Source: JBGPLJ01 sp963826145
GTDB lineage: Bacteria > Pseudomonadota > Gammaproteobacteria > Steroidobacterales > Steroidobacteraceae
NCBI GenBank assembly: GCA_963826145.1
Contig: CAWGVW010000002.1
Span: 992,001 to 1,056,000, forward strand
Length of the DNA: 64,000 nucleotides
Direction of reading: 5' to 3'
A program made the position numbers and the translations under genes. Each line of letters begins with the position of its first letter. The stretch's first letter is position 1. The notes beneath the pieces were generated by a model. That model ran no database searches and was not told the DNA's origin. It saw only the letters and a program-made list of their open reading frames with translations. This document shows, piece by piece, positions 13,710-21,819 of the stretch.

Positions 13710-14565
13710 ATCGCCACTACTCCTTCGAAGATTGAAAACGGCATCGCACGTTCGACCGATGGAACACTGATCGGCTACGTCAAGCTACGGTTTAGGCCGC
13801 GTCGGTCGTAATCGCTCACGGCACGCTCTGCACGCTTGACGATTGGATGGCGGTCGCCAGGGAGCTATCAGGTCGATTGCACCGGCTAGTCATGGACCGG
13901 CGCGGACGCGGCGTGAGCGCGATTCCGCAAACTACGCCGTAGAACGAGAAATCGAGGACATTATGCGGTACTCGCCGCAGCCGGGGCCGCTGCGTTCTTG
14001 ATTGGACATTCGTACGGTGCGTTCTGCTCGCTTCTCACAGCTCTGCGCACGCCGGTACCTCGTCTTGTGATCTACGAGCCGCCTTGGCGTATCCATGGTC
14101 CGGCACACGGCGAAAGCTCCGTTCTGTGTCCCCCTCTTATTGCGCAAGGTCGGTCGGAGGACGCGATGGTCATCTTCTTGCGCGAGATCGGCATGATTCC
14201 ACGCGGGTTCATGATGAATGTTTTCCTGGCACTGCCTATGTGGATGAAGGCGAAGCTAGAATGCCGACGTGGCCGAGAATGGTCGACCTAATGCCTGTAA
14301 GCGGCGCGCGAAATGGTCGCAGTCGATCGCATAGGGCCGAGCCTCAGGCGCTTCGCGGCCCTCAGAAGTGCCAACGCTATTTCTTCTCGGCTCTCGATCC
14401 GACCAAGCACACATTCGCGACGCGACGCTCGCGCTAGTTGATCTCGTGCCCAATGCGAGATTGTGCGAGTTGCCTGGGCAGAGCCACATGGCGCAAATGT
14501 TGGCACCGCAACTCGTGGCGGCCGAGATAACAGCGTTTCTGAACCCCATGGCCCAGGCGACATGA
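13710..14565 (+). pseudogene. Alpha/beta hydrolase, multiply frameshifted
   Basis: Consecutive fragments in different frames assemble one alpha/beta hydrolase: IENGIARSTDGTLIGYVKLR, VVIAHGTLCTLDDWMAVARE with RRGRGVS (oxyanion and loop region), NYAVEREIEDIM, then LIGHSYGAFCSLLTAL with the nucleophile elbow G-H-S-Y-G, and PTLFLLGSRSDQAHIRDATL, LCELPGQSHMAQM with the catalytic His. At least five frame changes or stops separate them and no start codon is present. It sits between attC19 and attC20 and is a dead cassette gene. Confidence 0.85.
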
Positions 14566-14616
14566 ATAGAAAACGTGTGGCTGCATGGATGCAAACGGAC
14601 TAACGTGGCGCCAGCC

Positions 14617-14703
14617 GGCTAACTACGGCATGCAGCGGACGCCGATCATTCTCAAGGGTTCTCGTTGGCGCTATCGCGGCGCCGCTGATGCCGGACGTTA
14701 GGC
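14617..14703 (+). repeat. attC20 (87 bp, short type)
   Basis: R'' GGCTAAC is at 14617-14623 and R' GTTAGGC at 14697-14703. The arms TACGGCATGCAGCGGAC and CCGCTGATGCCGGAC pair. The centre lacks GATAAAGTG but keeps the 87 bp length. Confidence 0.87.
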
Positions 14704-14772
14704 GCCACACCTGACGCGGGTCGTTGACCGGCTCTTGGCGCATGCTGGCTCAGTCAAACATCTGGAGGAGCC

Positions 14773-16251
14773 ATGTTCTCTATATGCAGACAATTGAGTG
14801 CGGCAATCTTGCTCGCATTCGCTTGCACCTCAACTTCGATGGCGGCACAGACGCAACGGGCGCCCGATACCGATAGAAAGCCCAACATCGTTGTCATTCT
14901 TGCAGACAACGTTGGCTATGGTGAGTTGGGCGTCTACGGCGGTGGATTGCTGCGCGGCGCTCCCACCCCGCGCATCGACGGGCTCGCCAGTCAGGGCATG
15001 CGACTGCTCAATTTCAACGTGGAGGCACAGTGCACGCCCTCTCGATCCGCGCTCATGACCGGGCGCTTTCCGATTCGATCGGGAACCTACGAAGTGCCGA
15101 GAGGCGGTGCACCCGAAGGACTGACGCAGTGGGAGATCACGATCGCAGAGCTGTTGTCGGCTCAGGGATACGCCACGGGCATGTGGGGCAAGTGGCACCT
15201 CGGCAGTATCGAGGAGCGCTTTCCCACGCACCAGGGATTCGACGAGTGGTACGGAATTCCGCGCAGCTACACCGATGCCATGTGGTCGTACTCAAACCAG
15301 ACGAACGGTCTGTGGCCGTCAGTTGGCTCAAAGCAAGGCTGGAATGCGGATATCACTCCGCTCGAACCCGTGTACGAGGCGCGCAAGGGTGAGAAGGCCA
15401 AGCAGGTTGCGCAGCTCGATCTCGAGCATCACCGACGCATGGATGCGGAGATCACCAGACGTGCGGTCGATTTCATCATGCGCGAGGCAAAGACCGGCCG
15501 CCCGTTCTTTGCTTACGTCGCGCTCAGGCTGCTTCACATGCCGACTCTGCCGAATCCAGAGTTCTCCGGAAAAACAGGGAACGGGGACTGGGCTGACTCC
15601 CTGGCCGAACTGGATTACCGCACCGGTCAAATTCTTGATGCGATCACGCACGCCGGCATTGAAAACGACACGCTCATCATCTTCGCCAGTGACAACGGCC
15701 CGGAGGGAGCTCACCCTTGGGAGGGCGACAGCGGCCCGTGGCGAGGCACGTATTTCACGGCAATGGAAGCTTCGTTGCGCGCGCCATTCATCATTCGGTG
15801 GCCGGGCCGAGTGCCCGCTGGCAGCGTCAGCAACGAAATCGTGCACATCGTGGATCTTTACACGACCCTTGCCCATATCGGTGGCGCACAAATTCCGAAC
15901 GATCGCCCGATTGACGGCGTCGACCAATCGGACTTCTTCTTCGGGAAGCAGGTGAGCTCCAATCGCGAGGGGTTTCCAGCGTACGTGGCCGACCGGCTCT
16001 CCGCCGTGAAATGGCGCAACTGGAAAATGCACCTGATCAAACAGGAGAACGAATTCGACCCGCCGCAGAAACTTCCGCTGCCGAGGATCGTCAATCTGCT
16101 TACGGACCTGAAAGAGGAGCGGGACGTACTTCAACAGAACAGCTGGGTCACTTATCCGTTGACGAAAATCCGTCGCGACTTCGAAGCGAGCTTGGAAGCA
16201 CATCCTCCGATTAAAGTAGGGACGCCGGATCCGTACGTCCCACCGAAGTAG
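14773..16251 (+). CDS. Secreted sulfatase (S1 family, arylsulfatase-like)
   Basis: This 492-residue protein follows CTGGAGGAG before ATG 14773 and has a signal peptide (AAILLAFACTSTSMAAQ). The sulfatase core begins KPNIVVILADNVGYGELGVYGG. The catalytic C-T-P-S-R motif (EAQCTPSRSALMTGRFPIRSG) at about 90 carries the cysteine converted to formylglycine, and GMWGKWHLG and DNGPEG add metal and sulfate contacts. It hydrolyses sulfate esters in the periplasm. Formylglycine maturation needs a generating enzyme not seen in this window. No attC follows directly. Confidence 0.92.
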   Translation: MFSICRQLSAAILLAFACTSTSMAAQTQRAPDTDRKPNIVVILADNVGYGELGVYGGGLLRGAPTPRIDGLASQGMRLLNFNVEAQCTPSRSALMTGRFPIRSGTYEVPRGGAPEGLTQWEITIAELLSAQGYATGMWGKWHLGSIEERFPTHQGFDEWYGIPRSYTDAMWSYSNQTNGLWPSVGSKQGWNADITPLEPVYEARKGEKAKQVAQLDLEHHRRMDAEITRRAVDFIMREAKTGRPFFAYVALRLLHMPTLPNPEFSGKTGNGDWADSLAELDYRTGQILDAITHAGIENDTLIIFASDNGPEGAHPWEGDSGPWRGTYFTAMEASLRAPFIIRWPGRVPAGSVSNEIVHIVDLYTTLAHIGGAQIPNDRPIDGVDQSDFFFGKQVSSNREGFPAYVADRLSAVKWRNWKMHLIKQENEFDPPQKLPLPRIVNLLTDLKEERDVLQQNSWVTYPLTKIRRDFEASLEAHPPIKVGTPDPYVPPK

Positions 16252-16258
16252 GCGCAGC

Positions 16259-16630
16259 ATGGACCGATTCACCGGCGGTTGCCTTTGCGGCGACGTCCGA
16301 ATTGTGGCGTCGGGACTCCCATACCGGGTCGGCCTTTGTCACTGTCTCGACTGCCGCAAGCATCACGGGGCCCTTTTTCACGCTTCCGCAATCTTCCCTC
16401 AGGATGCGGTGACGATCGACGGCGAAACACGCGACTACGCCGGGCGCTTCTTCTGCCCCCGCTGCGGCTCGTCCGTTTTCGCACGCACCGCAGACGAAAT
16501 CGAAGTGAACCTGGGATCCCTGGATGCCCCTGACCAACTGATGCCAACCTACGAAAGCTGGATTATCCGTCGCGAGTCCTGGTTGCCGCCGTTTCCGCTC
16601 ACAAGACGATACGAGCGCGATCGTGAGTGA
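16259..16630 (+). CDS. GFA family (CENP-V/GFA) zinc protein
   Basis: This 123-residue protein has the GFA zinc ligands: GGCLCGDVRI near residue 6 (CxC), GLCHCLDCRKHHGALF near 30 (CxxC) and FFCPRCGSSVFAR near 65 (CxxC). The family was named for glutathione-dependent formaldehyde-activating enzyme, but most members have no verified activity. It lies eight bases after the sulfatase stop and overlaps the next gene by eight bases. It is one of three intact GFA genes and one remnant in this window. Confidence 0.9.
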   Translation: MDRFTGGCLCGDVRIVASGLPYRVGLCHCLDCRKHHGALFHASAIFPQDAVTIDGETRDYAGRFFCPRCGSSVFARTADEIEVNLGSLDAPDQLMPTYESWIIRRESWLPPFPLTRRYERDRE

Positions 16631-16985
16631 ACTGCCGCGTCAGGCGGCTCGGCAATCGATGTGGCGGACCTTTCATCCCGTGTGGGTTGTGGCGATGGTG
16701 TTCGCGACGCTACATGTGATTTTGGTGGCCGTGCCCGTAGTCACCTCCGGTGGCAACGGAGAGGGTCAGGCATTTGCCGTTGTCATCATTGACTACCCGC
16801 TCGTCTGGATTCTCGACCAACTCGATTGGGGGCGAGGCATTCTCTACGGAAACCTTGGCAGCTATGGCCGCTGGGCCTATGTGTTGATTTTCAGTCTTGG
16901 CGGCACGATATTCTGGGCAAGTGTGGGAGCTCTGTTGGCGTACGGGATAAAGCGACTGTTTCGTCATCGCGCCGAGTCCGCCTGA
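16623..16985 (+). CDS. Small membrane protein, unknown function
   Basis: This 120-residue protein starts at GTG 16623, overlapping the GFA gene. Hydrophobic segments lie at about residues 20-41 (VWVVAMVFATLHVILVAVPVV), 50-63 (AFAVVIIDYPLVWIL) and 84-110 (WAYVLIFSLGGTIFWASVGALLAYGI). No motif is recognised. The TGA stop falls inside an R''-like GCCTGAC, the same design as intact cassettes, so this gene was probably the 3' end of a cassette whose attC has collapsed. Confidence 0.7.
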   Translation: MSELPRQAARQSMWRTFHPVWVVAMVFATLHVILVAVPVVTSGGNGEGQAFAVVIIDYPLVWILDQLDWGRGILYGNLGSYGRWAYVLIFSLGGTIFWASVGALLAYGIKRLFRHRAESA

Positions 16986-17002
16986 CAACGCGGACGTTAA
17001 GC
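16980..17002 (+). repeat. Collapsed attC (23 bp)
   Basis: R''-like GCCTGAC at 16980-16986 runs straight through AACGCGGAC into R'-like GTTAAGC at 16996-17002. The structure is what deletion between the AACGCG of the left arm and the AACGCG of the right arm would leave. This is the last site of the continuous array. Confidence 0.75.
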
Positions 17003-17069
17003 GGCGCAAGGGGTGGGAGCCTACGATGGCGAAGATCACTCTTCATGAAGAACAAGGGGGAGAAAAGCA

Positions 17070-17462
17070 ATGAGTGAAGCTGACCGCATCAAGTATCTGC
17101 GCGTCGTTCTGTGGATTGTCGGGCTGGCCTTCATCTTCGGCCTTTGGCCGCTCACCAAAGTCTGGCCATCCGGCTGGGCGTGGCACACCGAGGGCCGTTC
17201 GTACTACCTTGAGATGATCATCGCCATTTACGCAACGCTCGGGGTCTTCCTCATACTCGCCGCCCGCAAGCCGCTCGCAAATCTGAGCCTCATATGGTTC
17301 ACCGTCTGGTCCAGCGTCGTTCACGGCGGGGTCATGGCTGTGCAGTCTTTTGACGGCGACCACAATATGGGTCACCTATGGGGTGACGTTCTGGTCCTGT
17401 TCGCAGTCGCGGCCGTGCTGGCATTGCTTACGCCTCGTGGAGCCAGGGCCGAAGCGCAGTAG
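17070..17462 (+). CDS. Small four-helix membrane protein (DUF6632-like)
   Basis: This 130-residue protein follows a GGGGGAG ribosome site. Four hydrophobic segments are visible: residues about 9-27 (LRVVLWIVGLAFIFGLWPL), 45-65 (LEMIIAIYATLGVFLILAA), 72-90 (LSLIWFTVWSSVVHGGVMA) and 103-121 (LWGDVLVLFAVAAVLALLT). The HxxVMAxQSxxxxHNxGH stretch resembles a small uncharacterised family that I recall as DUF6632; that label is tentative. It lies directly upstream of a GFA gene on the same strand. Confidence 0.75.
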   Translation: MSEADRIKYLRVVLWIVGLAFIFGLWPLTKVWPSGWAWHTEGRSYYLEMIIAIYATLGVFLILAARKPLANLSLIWFTVWSSVVHGGVMAVQSFDGDHNMGHLWGDVLVLFAVAAVLALLTPRGARAEAQ

Positions 17463-17468
17463 TAGCTC

Positions 17469-17912
17469 ATGTCAGAGTCAATCCGGAATGCTGACGACTG
17501 CCGAAGTGGCGGCTGCCAGTGCGGACAAATTCGCTACCTTGCCCCACGAAAGCCTCTAACGCTGTACGTCTGCCATTGCACTGAATGTCGAAAGCAGTCC
17601 TCTTCCGCGTTTGGCGTCTCGTTCATCATCCGGCGAGACACATTCAAAGTAGTGCAAGGTCAGCCGGCGTTCTGGAATCGCCATACGGCCTCCGGGTATA
17701 CGCTGGAGTGTGCGTTCTGCCGTAATTGCGGATCGCGACTGTGGCATCAAAGCACTGGTTACCTCGAGACGCTGAACGTCAAGGGAGGCTCGTTTGACGA
17801 GCCCGTGGACCTGACCGAAGCGGTTCACATCTGGACATCGAGCAAACTGCCAGGCGTCGTCATTCCGGATCAGGCGCTCAGTTATCCGAAAGAGCCCGGC
17901 GGCCTGTACTGA
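17469..17912 (+). CDS. GFA family (CENP-V/GFA) zinc protein
   Basis: This 147-residue protein has zinc ligands in GGCQCGQIRYLA (residue about 15), YVCHCTECRKQSSSAF (about 36) and CAFCRNCGSRLWH (about 80), the three CxxC-type clusters of the GFA fold. The tail VHIWTSSKLPGVVIPDQ is also typical. It starts six bases after the upstream membrane-protein gene and is likely co-transcribed with it. Catalytic activity is unproven for this group. It is distinct from the GFA protein at 16259 and not a recent duplicate. Confidence 0.9.
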   Translation: MSESIRNADDCRSGGCQCGQIRYLAPRKPLTLYVCHCTECRKQSSSAFGVSFIIRRDTFKVVQGQPAFWNRHTASGYTLECAFCRNCGSRLWHQSTGYLETLNVKGGSFDEPVDLTEAVHIWTSSKLPGVVIPDQALSYPKEPGGLY

Positions 17913-17971
17913 TCTAACGGACCGCGGCCACTTGCACTGGCGCCGAACTCGCCGCAATCTCTGCCATCCCT

Positions 17972-18643
17972 ATGACGATCCGACGCAGCCGTGACGCACT
18001 CAGGCGCTTGTTCTACCAGCGCTGCTTCAACCTGTTCATTCTGTTGTTACTCCTTGTCTGCGTGGCACCGCTCATCAATACATCGCCGCGCGGCGCGATC
18101 ATCACGAACCTGATCAACGCTTTCATCATCGTTTCCGCGGTGGCTGCCGTCGGCCGCTCGAAACTGTCATTCGTGTTCGTGATTCTGCTGGCAGTGCCAA
18201 CGCTGGTGTTTCAGTGGCTGTCGATCATCAAGGGCTCGAGCGCGTACTACGACATGTCGCTCAGGTTCAATGCCGCTCTCTACGTGGCCACGATTACATT
18301 TCTGCTGCGGTATGTCTTCGACCGCAACGTCATGACGGGGGACAGGTTGTCCGGTGCTGCGGCCGCTTATCTCATGATCGGCATCCTGTGGGGCATCGTT
18401 TACACCCTCATCGATCGCGCAGTCCCGGGTTCCTTTGCGATTCGCGGCACGATCGGGCCGCTCGACCCCATGGAACTGCTCTATTTCAGTTTCACGGCCT
18501 TGTCGACCACAGGTTTCGGCGACATCGTTCCGGTCGCGCGTGAGGCGCGAACCGCCTGCACTGTCGAGATGATCATCGGGCCCTTGTTCGTCGCGATACT
18601 GGTTGCAAGGCTCGTGGGCGTCTACCCGCCGCGCGCCAGATGA
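17972..18643 (+). CDS. Ion channel family protein (two-helix K+ channel-like pore)
   Basis: This 223-residue protein has five to six hydrophobic segments. The C-terminal part carries a pore signature: LYFSFTALSTTGFGDIVPVAREART, with TGFGD in place of the classical TVGYGD selectivity filter, followed by a pore-lining helix MIIGPLFVAILVARLVG. The four upstream segments resemble a reduced membrane domain without arginine repeats, so voltage sensing is unlikely. It may conduct potassium or act as a non-selective cation channel. The gene is followed closely by the TPR-protein gene. Confidence 0.85.
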   Translation: MTIRRSRDALRRLFYQRCFNLFILLLLLVCVAPLINTSPRGAIITNLINAFIIVSAVAAVGRSKLSFVFVILLAVPTLVFQWLSIIKGSSAYYDMSLRFNAALYVATITFLLRYVFDRNVMTGDRLSGAAAAYLMIGILWGIVYTLIDRAVPGSFAIRGTIGPLDPMELLYFSFTALSTTGFGDIVPVAREARTACTVEMIIGPLFVAILVARLVGVYPPRAR

Positions 18644-18653
18644 TCGATCACCG

Positions 18654-20249
18654 ATGAAAATGCGCATCCACATCGCAGTGTCGTTGGTCGCCCTGTCGCT
18701 GGCCGCGGCGAGCGTCGCCTTCGGCCAGGACGAACATCACCACGGCGATAACGTCGGCAAGGTCGAGTTTCAGAACTCGTGCAGCCCGACGGTGCAGGAG
18801 AAGTTCCTGCGCGGAGTGGCGATGTTGCACTCCTTCTATTACTCCGCGGCGCAGAAGGCCTTCGAGGATGTGATGGCAGAGGACAAGGGCTGCGCGATCG
18901 CTGCCTGGGGTTACGCCTCGATTCTCATGTTCAACCCACTCCAGGGCATCGGCGCCGCACCCAAGGACGCGCGCTTGGCGCAGGAAGCGATCGACAAGGG
19001 GCGCAAGATGCGTGCGACCCCGCGCGAGCACGGCTATCTCGAGGCGGTGGCCGCCTACTACGAGGACTTCGCCAACCGCAGTGAGCACGAGCGACAGCTG
19101 GCGCGTGCGAAGGCCTACGAGGCGCTCGCGGCGAAGTACCCGGCCGACGACGAAGCGCAGATCTTCTACGCGCTCTACCTCGCCGCAACGCAGACCGCGT
19201 CCGACCAGACGTATGCCGCGTACCTCAAGGCGGCCGGCATCCTCGAGAAGCAGTTCGCCAAGCACCCCGATCATCCGGGCGTTGCGCACTATCTCATCCA
19301 CAGTTACGACGCACCGCCGCTCGCCGAGCGTGGCCTGACCGCGGCGCGCCGCTACGCCGAAATCGCCCCGGACGCGCCACACGCGCTGCACATGCCCTCG
19401 CACATCTTCACGCGCGTCGGCGCGTGGACTGACTCTGTGGCGACCAACCGGCGCTCGGCAACCGTAGCCGAGAAGAGCAACGAGCCCGACGAAGCGCTGC
19501 ACGCACTGGACTATATGACTTACGCCGACCTGCAACTTGCCCGGGACGGCGACGCTCGCAGGAACTTCGACGAGGCGCGCACGCTGAGTGGCCTCAATCC
19601 GGCTCGCGCCACGGGGCCGTACGCGCTCGCAGCAATGCCGGCGCGTTACGTCATCGAGCGCGGCGCTTGGAACGAGGCGGCGAAGCTCGAGCCGACGCCG
19701 ACGAAGTATCCGTTTACGGAGGCGATGACGCACTTCGCGCGCGCGCTTGGCGCGGCGAGGGGCGGCGATCCCGCTGCGGCGCGAGGCGACGTCGAGCGCA
19801 TAACGGCGCTGCGCGATGAGCTGCAAGCGGCAAAAAACGAATACTGGGCGAACGAGGTCGAGGTGATGCGCCTGGCATCGCTCGCCTGGGTCTCGCTCGC
19901 GCAGACCAAGAGCGACGACGCACTCGCGCTCATGCGCCAAGCGGCCGATATCGAGGACCGGAGCGAGAAGAATATCGTCACGCCGGGGCGGCTCCTGCCC
20001 GCGCGCGAGCTGCTCGGCGACATGCTGCTCGAGCTCAAGCGACCGGTCGAGGCGCTGAAGGAATACGAGGCGTCGCAACTGCGCGAGCCGAATCGCTATC
20101 GCGGGTGGTACGGCGCGGGGCAGGCCGCAGCGCAATCCGGCGACCGTGAAAAGGCGCGGCACTACTTCTCCAAGCTGATTGAATTGGCGGGCTCCGGCGA
20201 CCCCCGTCCCGAAATGGAGAGCGCGCGACGATATCTCGCAAGTAACTGA
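18654..20249 (+). CDS. Secreted TPR-repeat protein
   Basis: This protein of about 531 residues from ATG 18654 (ATG 18660 is possible) has a signal peptide (HIAVSLVALSLAAASVAFGQ) and a His-rich mature start (DEHHHGDN). Tetratricopeptide-like helical pairs run throughout: FLRGVAMLHSFYYSAAQKAFEDVMAED, AIAAWGYASILMFNP, ALHMPSHIFTRVGAWTDSVATNRRS, and RPVEALKEYEASQLREPNRYRGWYGAGQAAAQSGDREKARHYFSKL at the end. HYLIHSYD and HMPSHIFTR are conserved in this family. It is likely a periplasmic or exported scaffold of unknown partner. ORFs on the opposite strand here are GC-driven shadows. Confidence 0.88.
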   Translation: MKMRIHIAVSLVALSLAAASVAFGQDEHHHGDNVGKVEFQNSCSPTVQEKFLRGVAMLHSFYYSAAQKAFEDVMAEDKGCAIAAWGYASILMFNPLQGIGAAPKDARLAQEAIDKGRKMRATPREHGYLEAVAAYYEDFANRSEHERQLARAKAYEALAAKYPADDEAQIFYALYLAATQTASDQTYAAYLKAAGILEKQFAKHPDHPGVAHYLIHSYDAPPLAERGLTAARRYAEIAPDAPHALHMPSHIFTRVGAWTDSVATNRRSATVAEKSNEPDEALHALDYMTYADLQLARDGDARRNFDEARTLSGLNPARATGPYALAAMPARYVIERGAWNEAAKLEPTPTKYPFTEAMTHFARALGAARGGDPAAARGDVERITALRDELQAAKNEYWANEVEVMRLASLAWVSLAQTKSDDALALMRQAADIEDRSEKNIVTPGRLLPARELLGDMLLELKRPVEALKEYEASQLREPNRYRGWYGAGQAAAQSGDREKARHYFSKLIELAGSGDPRPEMESARRYLASN

Positions 20250-20768
20250 ATGGATTGCATGGTCGCGAATTATCATGCGCCGAGGGTGGCGACGCGGGAC
20301 GACGCTGCGGCGGTTGACGCGCTACTGCAAGCTTCGTATCCACAGCTCATGGCGTCAGCCTATGACGAGGCTCTGCTTGTTCCGGCGCTAAAGCTAATGA
20401 CAAAAGCGAAGTTGTCGCTACTTGCGTCCGGTACATACTATGTCGCCGAGTCGCAAGGCGGGCTGGTGGTCGGTTGCGGGGGCTGGACGCGGGAACGTCC
20501 CGGAACAAATGTGGTCGAGGCCGGCCTTGCACATCTCCGACACTTCGGCACACATCCAGCGTGGACAAACCGGGGCATCGGCCGAGCGATCTATCAGCTT
20601 TGCGAAACTGCTGCCCGGGCGGCGGGAGTAATTACCTTTGAATGCCACGCCAGCCTTAACGCCGAAGCGTTTTACTCCGCGCTAGGCTTCAAAAGTATCC
20701 GCAGAATGGATTTCGAACTCGGACCTGATGCAGTTCTGCCCGGGCTGTTGATGCGTCGCCAGATCTAA
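20250..20768 (+). CDS. GNAT family N-acetyltransferase
   Basis: This 172-residue protein's ATG immediately follows the TGA of the TPR gene, so the two are probably coupled. The GNAT core is visible: GTYYVAESQGGLVVGCGGW (strand 4), HLRHFGTHPAWTNRGIGRAIYQLCETAARAAGV (motif A with R-G-I-G-R), and NAEAFYSALGFKSIRRMDFEL (motif B). The layout matches small-molecule acetyltransferases similar to the protein encoded at 40422. The acceptor substrate is unknown. Confidence 0.9.
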   Translation: MDCMVANYHAPRVATRDDAAAVDALLQASYPQLMASAYDEALLVPALKLMTKAKLSLLASGTYYVAESQGGLVVGCGGWTRERPGTNVVEAGLAHLRHFGTHPAWTNRGIGRAIYQLCETAARAAGVITFECHASLNAEAFYSALGFKSIRRMDFELGPDAVLPGLLMRRQI

Positions 20769-20793
20769 GTAGCCATCGCAAGAAGGAGGATCT

Positions 20794-21348
20794 ATGAGTC
20801 CATACCGGAAATCCCAGATGACTTCTCTCATCGTTGGATTGGCTATTGGCGTCCTTCAACTGGCGGGCGTTGCAAGCGACGCGGCGGCGGCAGCACTGCC
20901 CAAGGATCCCTGTGCGCTTCTTAAGGCCGCCGAAATTCAAACGCTCGCGCCGAACGCCAAGATCGGCAGCGGGGTTTCGGACGCGAGCACGGCTCCCCTT
21001 GGCGTTAGCTGCACATTTACCTGGGGGCCAAGAAGCCCTCAGTGGGGGGAATCTTCTTTGACAATCGCGGTCATGGACGCATCGCAAGCCTGGCCGGGCA
21101 TGAGCCCGGATCTGATCCAGCAAGGAATGCTCGCCCAGGTCAAAGTGGGTGGACCGAATGCATACCAGGTCGCCGGCGTGGGCGACGCAGCGGTGTTCAC
21201 GTTCGAGGACCGCACGTCTACTGCCACAGCTCAGGCGTACCTCAAGGCGAAGGGCGTCCACCTGTCAGTGAACTTCCATGCAGGCGACTCGCTCGCAAAC
21301 AAAGACAAACTCATCGCGCTTCTGAAGGATGCAGCAGCGAGGCTATGA
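20794..21348 (+). CDS. Secreted protein of unknown function
   Basis: This 184-residue protein follows AAGGAGGATCT before ATG 20794. The N-terminus has a signal peptide (SLIVGLAIGVLQLAGVASDAAAA). The mature part has KDPCALLKAAEIQTLAP and CTFTW, a pair of cysteines that probably form a disulfide, then AYQVAGVGDAAVFTFE and VHLSVNFHAGDS. The DPCALL-Ax-I beginning is reminiscent of DUF3558-like exported proteins, but I would not assign it firmly. It is a predicted periplasmic protein. Confidence 0.75.
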   Translation: MSPYRKSQMTSLIVGLAIGVLQLAGVASDAAAAALPKDPCALLKAAEIQTLAPNAKIGSGVSDASTAPLGVSCTFTWGPRSPQWGESSLTIAVMDASQAWPGMSPDLIQQGMLAQVKVGGPNAYQVAGVGDAAVFTFEDRTSTATAQAYLKAKGVHLSVNFHAGDSLANKDKLIALLKDAAARL

Positions 21349-21397
21349 CGTGCCAAAGCGGCGCCGAGCAAGCCGTTAGGCCGACGGGAGCGATGTC

Positions 21398-21781
21398 GTG
21401 AAACGCACCTGGACGATCATCGGCGTAAGCGATGTGCCGAGTAGCTTCAAATGGTACCAGTCGCTCTTTGGCCAGCGCGAGACATCACCGGGCCATGCGG
21501 ACTTCGGTCAGATCGTCGATTCAGATGGAACTGTCTTGCTCTGCCTCCACCAGTGGGGCGCCGAGGGGCACCCGTCGTTGATGAGCCCGGAGCGGGCGAC
21601 ACCTGGCAACGGGCTCCTCTTGTTCTTCCGCGTCGACGATTTCGATAGGTCGCTGAAAAGGGCGCGCGCGCTCGTCGCCCGGCTCGAAGAGGAGCCGCAT
21701 ATGAACGCGAATACTGAAACAGAGGAGTTCTCGCTGCTGGATCCGGATGGATACTACGTCACGATTAGCGCGCTATCGTAG
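21398..21781 (+). CDS. VOC family (glyoxalase/bleomycin resistance-like) protein
   Basis: This 127-residue protein starts at GTG 21398. The VOC beta-alpha-beta-beta-beta modules are visible: WTIIGVSDVPSSFKWYQSLFGQR, TVLLCLHQWG, LLLFFRVDDFDRSLKRARALVARLEEEP and EEFSLLDPDGYYVTIS. The metal-binding positions are only partly conserved. Bleomycin-resistance-like binding and isomerase or dioxygenase roles all occur in this superfamily, so no substrate is proposed. A GTTAGGC box resembling an attC R' site lies 17 bases upstream at 21375-21381 but has no recognisable left arm. Confidence 0.87.
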   Translation: MKRTWTIIGVSDVPSSFKWYQSLFGQRETSPGHADFGQIVDSDGTVLLCLHQWGAEGHPSLMSPERATPGNGLLLFFRVDDFDRSLKRARALVARLEEEPHMNANTETEEFSLLDPDGYYVTISALS

Positions 21782-21819
21782 CGACGCGCCGATTGTCAAC
21801 TCACAAATGAGAAGAACAC

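Larger units (their letters stand above)
1..17002 (+). mobile_element. Chromosomal integron cassette array, distal part
   Basis: About 20 cassettes lie head to tail, all read on the + strand, each with one or two small ORFs followed by an attC site. The sites share a left arm (RYYYAAC then AACGCGTTGGAGC) and a right arm (GCTCAACGCGGAC then GTTRRRY) around a variable centre that usually contains GGATAAAGTG or GGATCAATC. Cassettes 1 to 17 (to about 11.1 kb) are well preserved, and later ones have truncated or decayed sites. In known integrons new cassettes enter next to attI, so the integrase gene is expected left of position 1; none is present here. The left boundary is therefore open, and the right boundary is the last recognisable site of the continuous array. 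Confidence 0.93.

Noticed and set aside
13392..13735. ORFs of about 100 residues in the region after the monooxygenase
   Set aside because: They read through attC19 remains in two overlapping frames and show no family features or ribosome sites.
446..14703. The repeated 87-130 bp elements as a CRISPR array or REP-type repeats
   Set aside because: Spacing is 200-1200 bases with ORFs between, and each unit has asymmetric R''/R' boxes matched to cassette ends. This is attC architecture.
1..17002. An integron integrase gene or attI site within the window
   Set aside because: No ORF on either strand shows tyrosine-recombinase motifs, and the array orientation places intI to the left.
18648..20276. 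542-residue ORF on the minus strand opposite the TPR protein
   Set aside because: It is Arg/Val/Leu-rich without domain motifs and exists because of high GC at third positions. The + strand frame has a signal peptide and TPR repeats.
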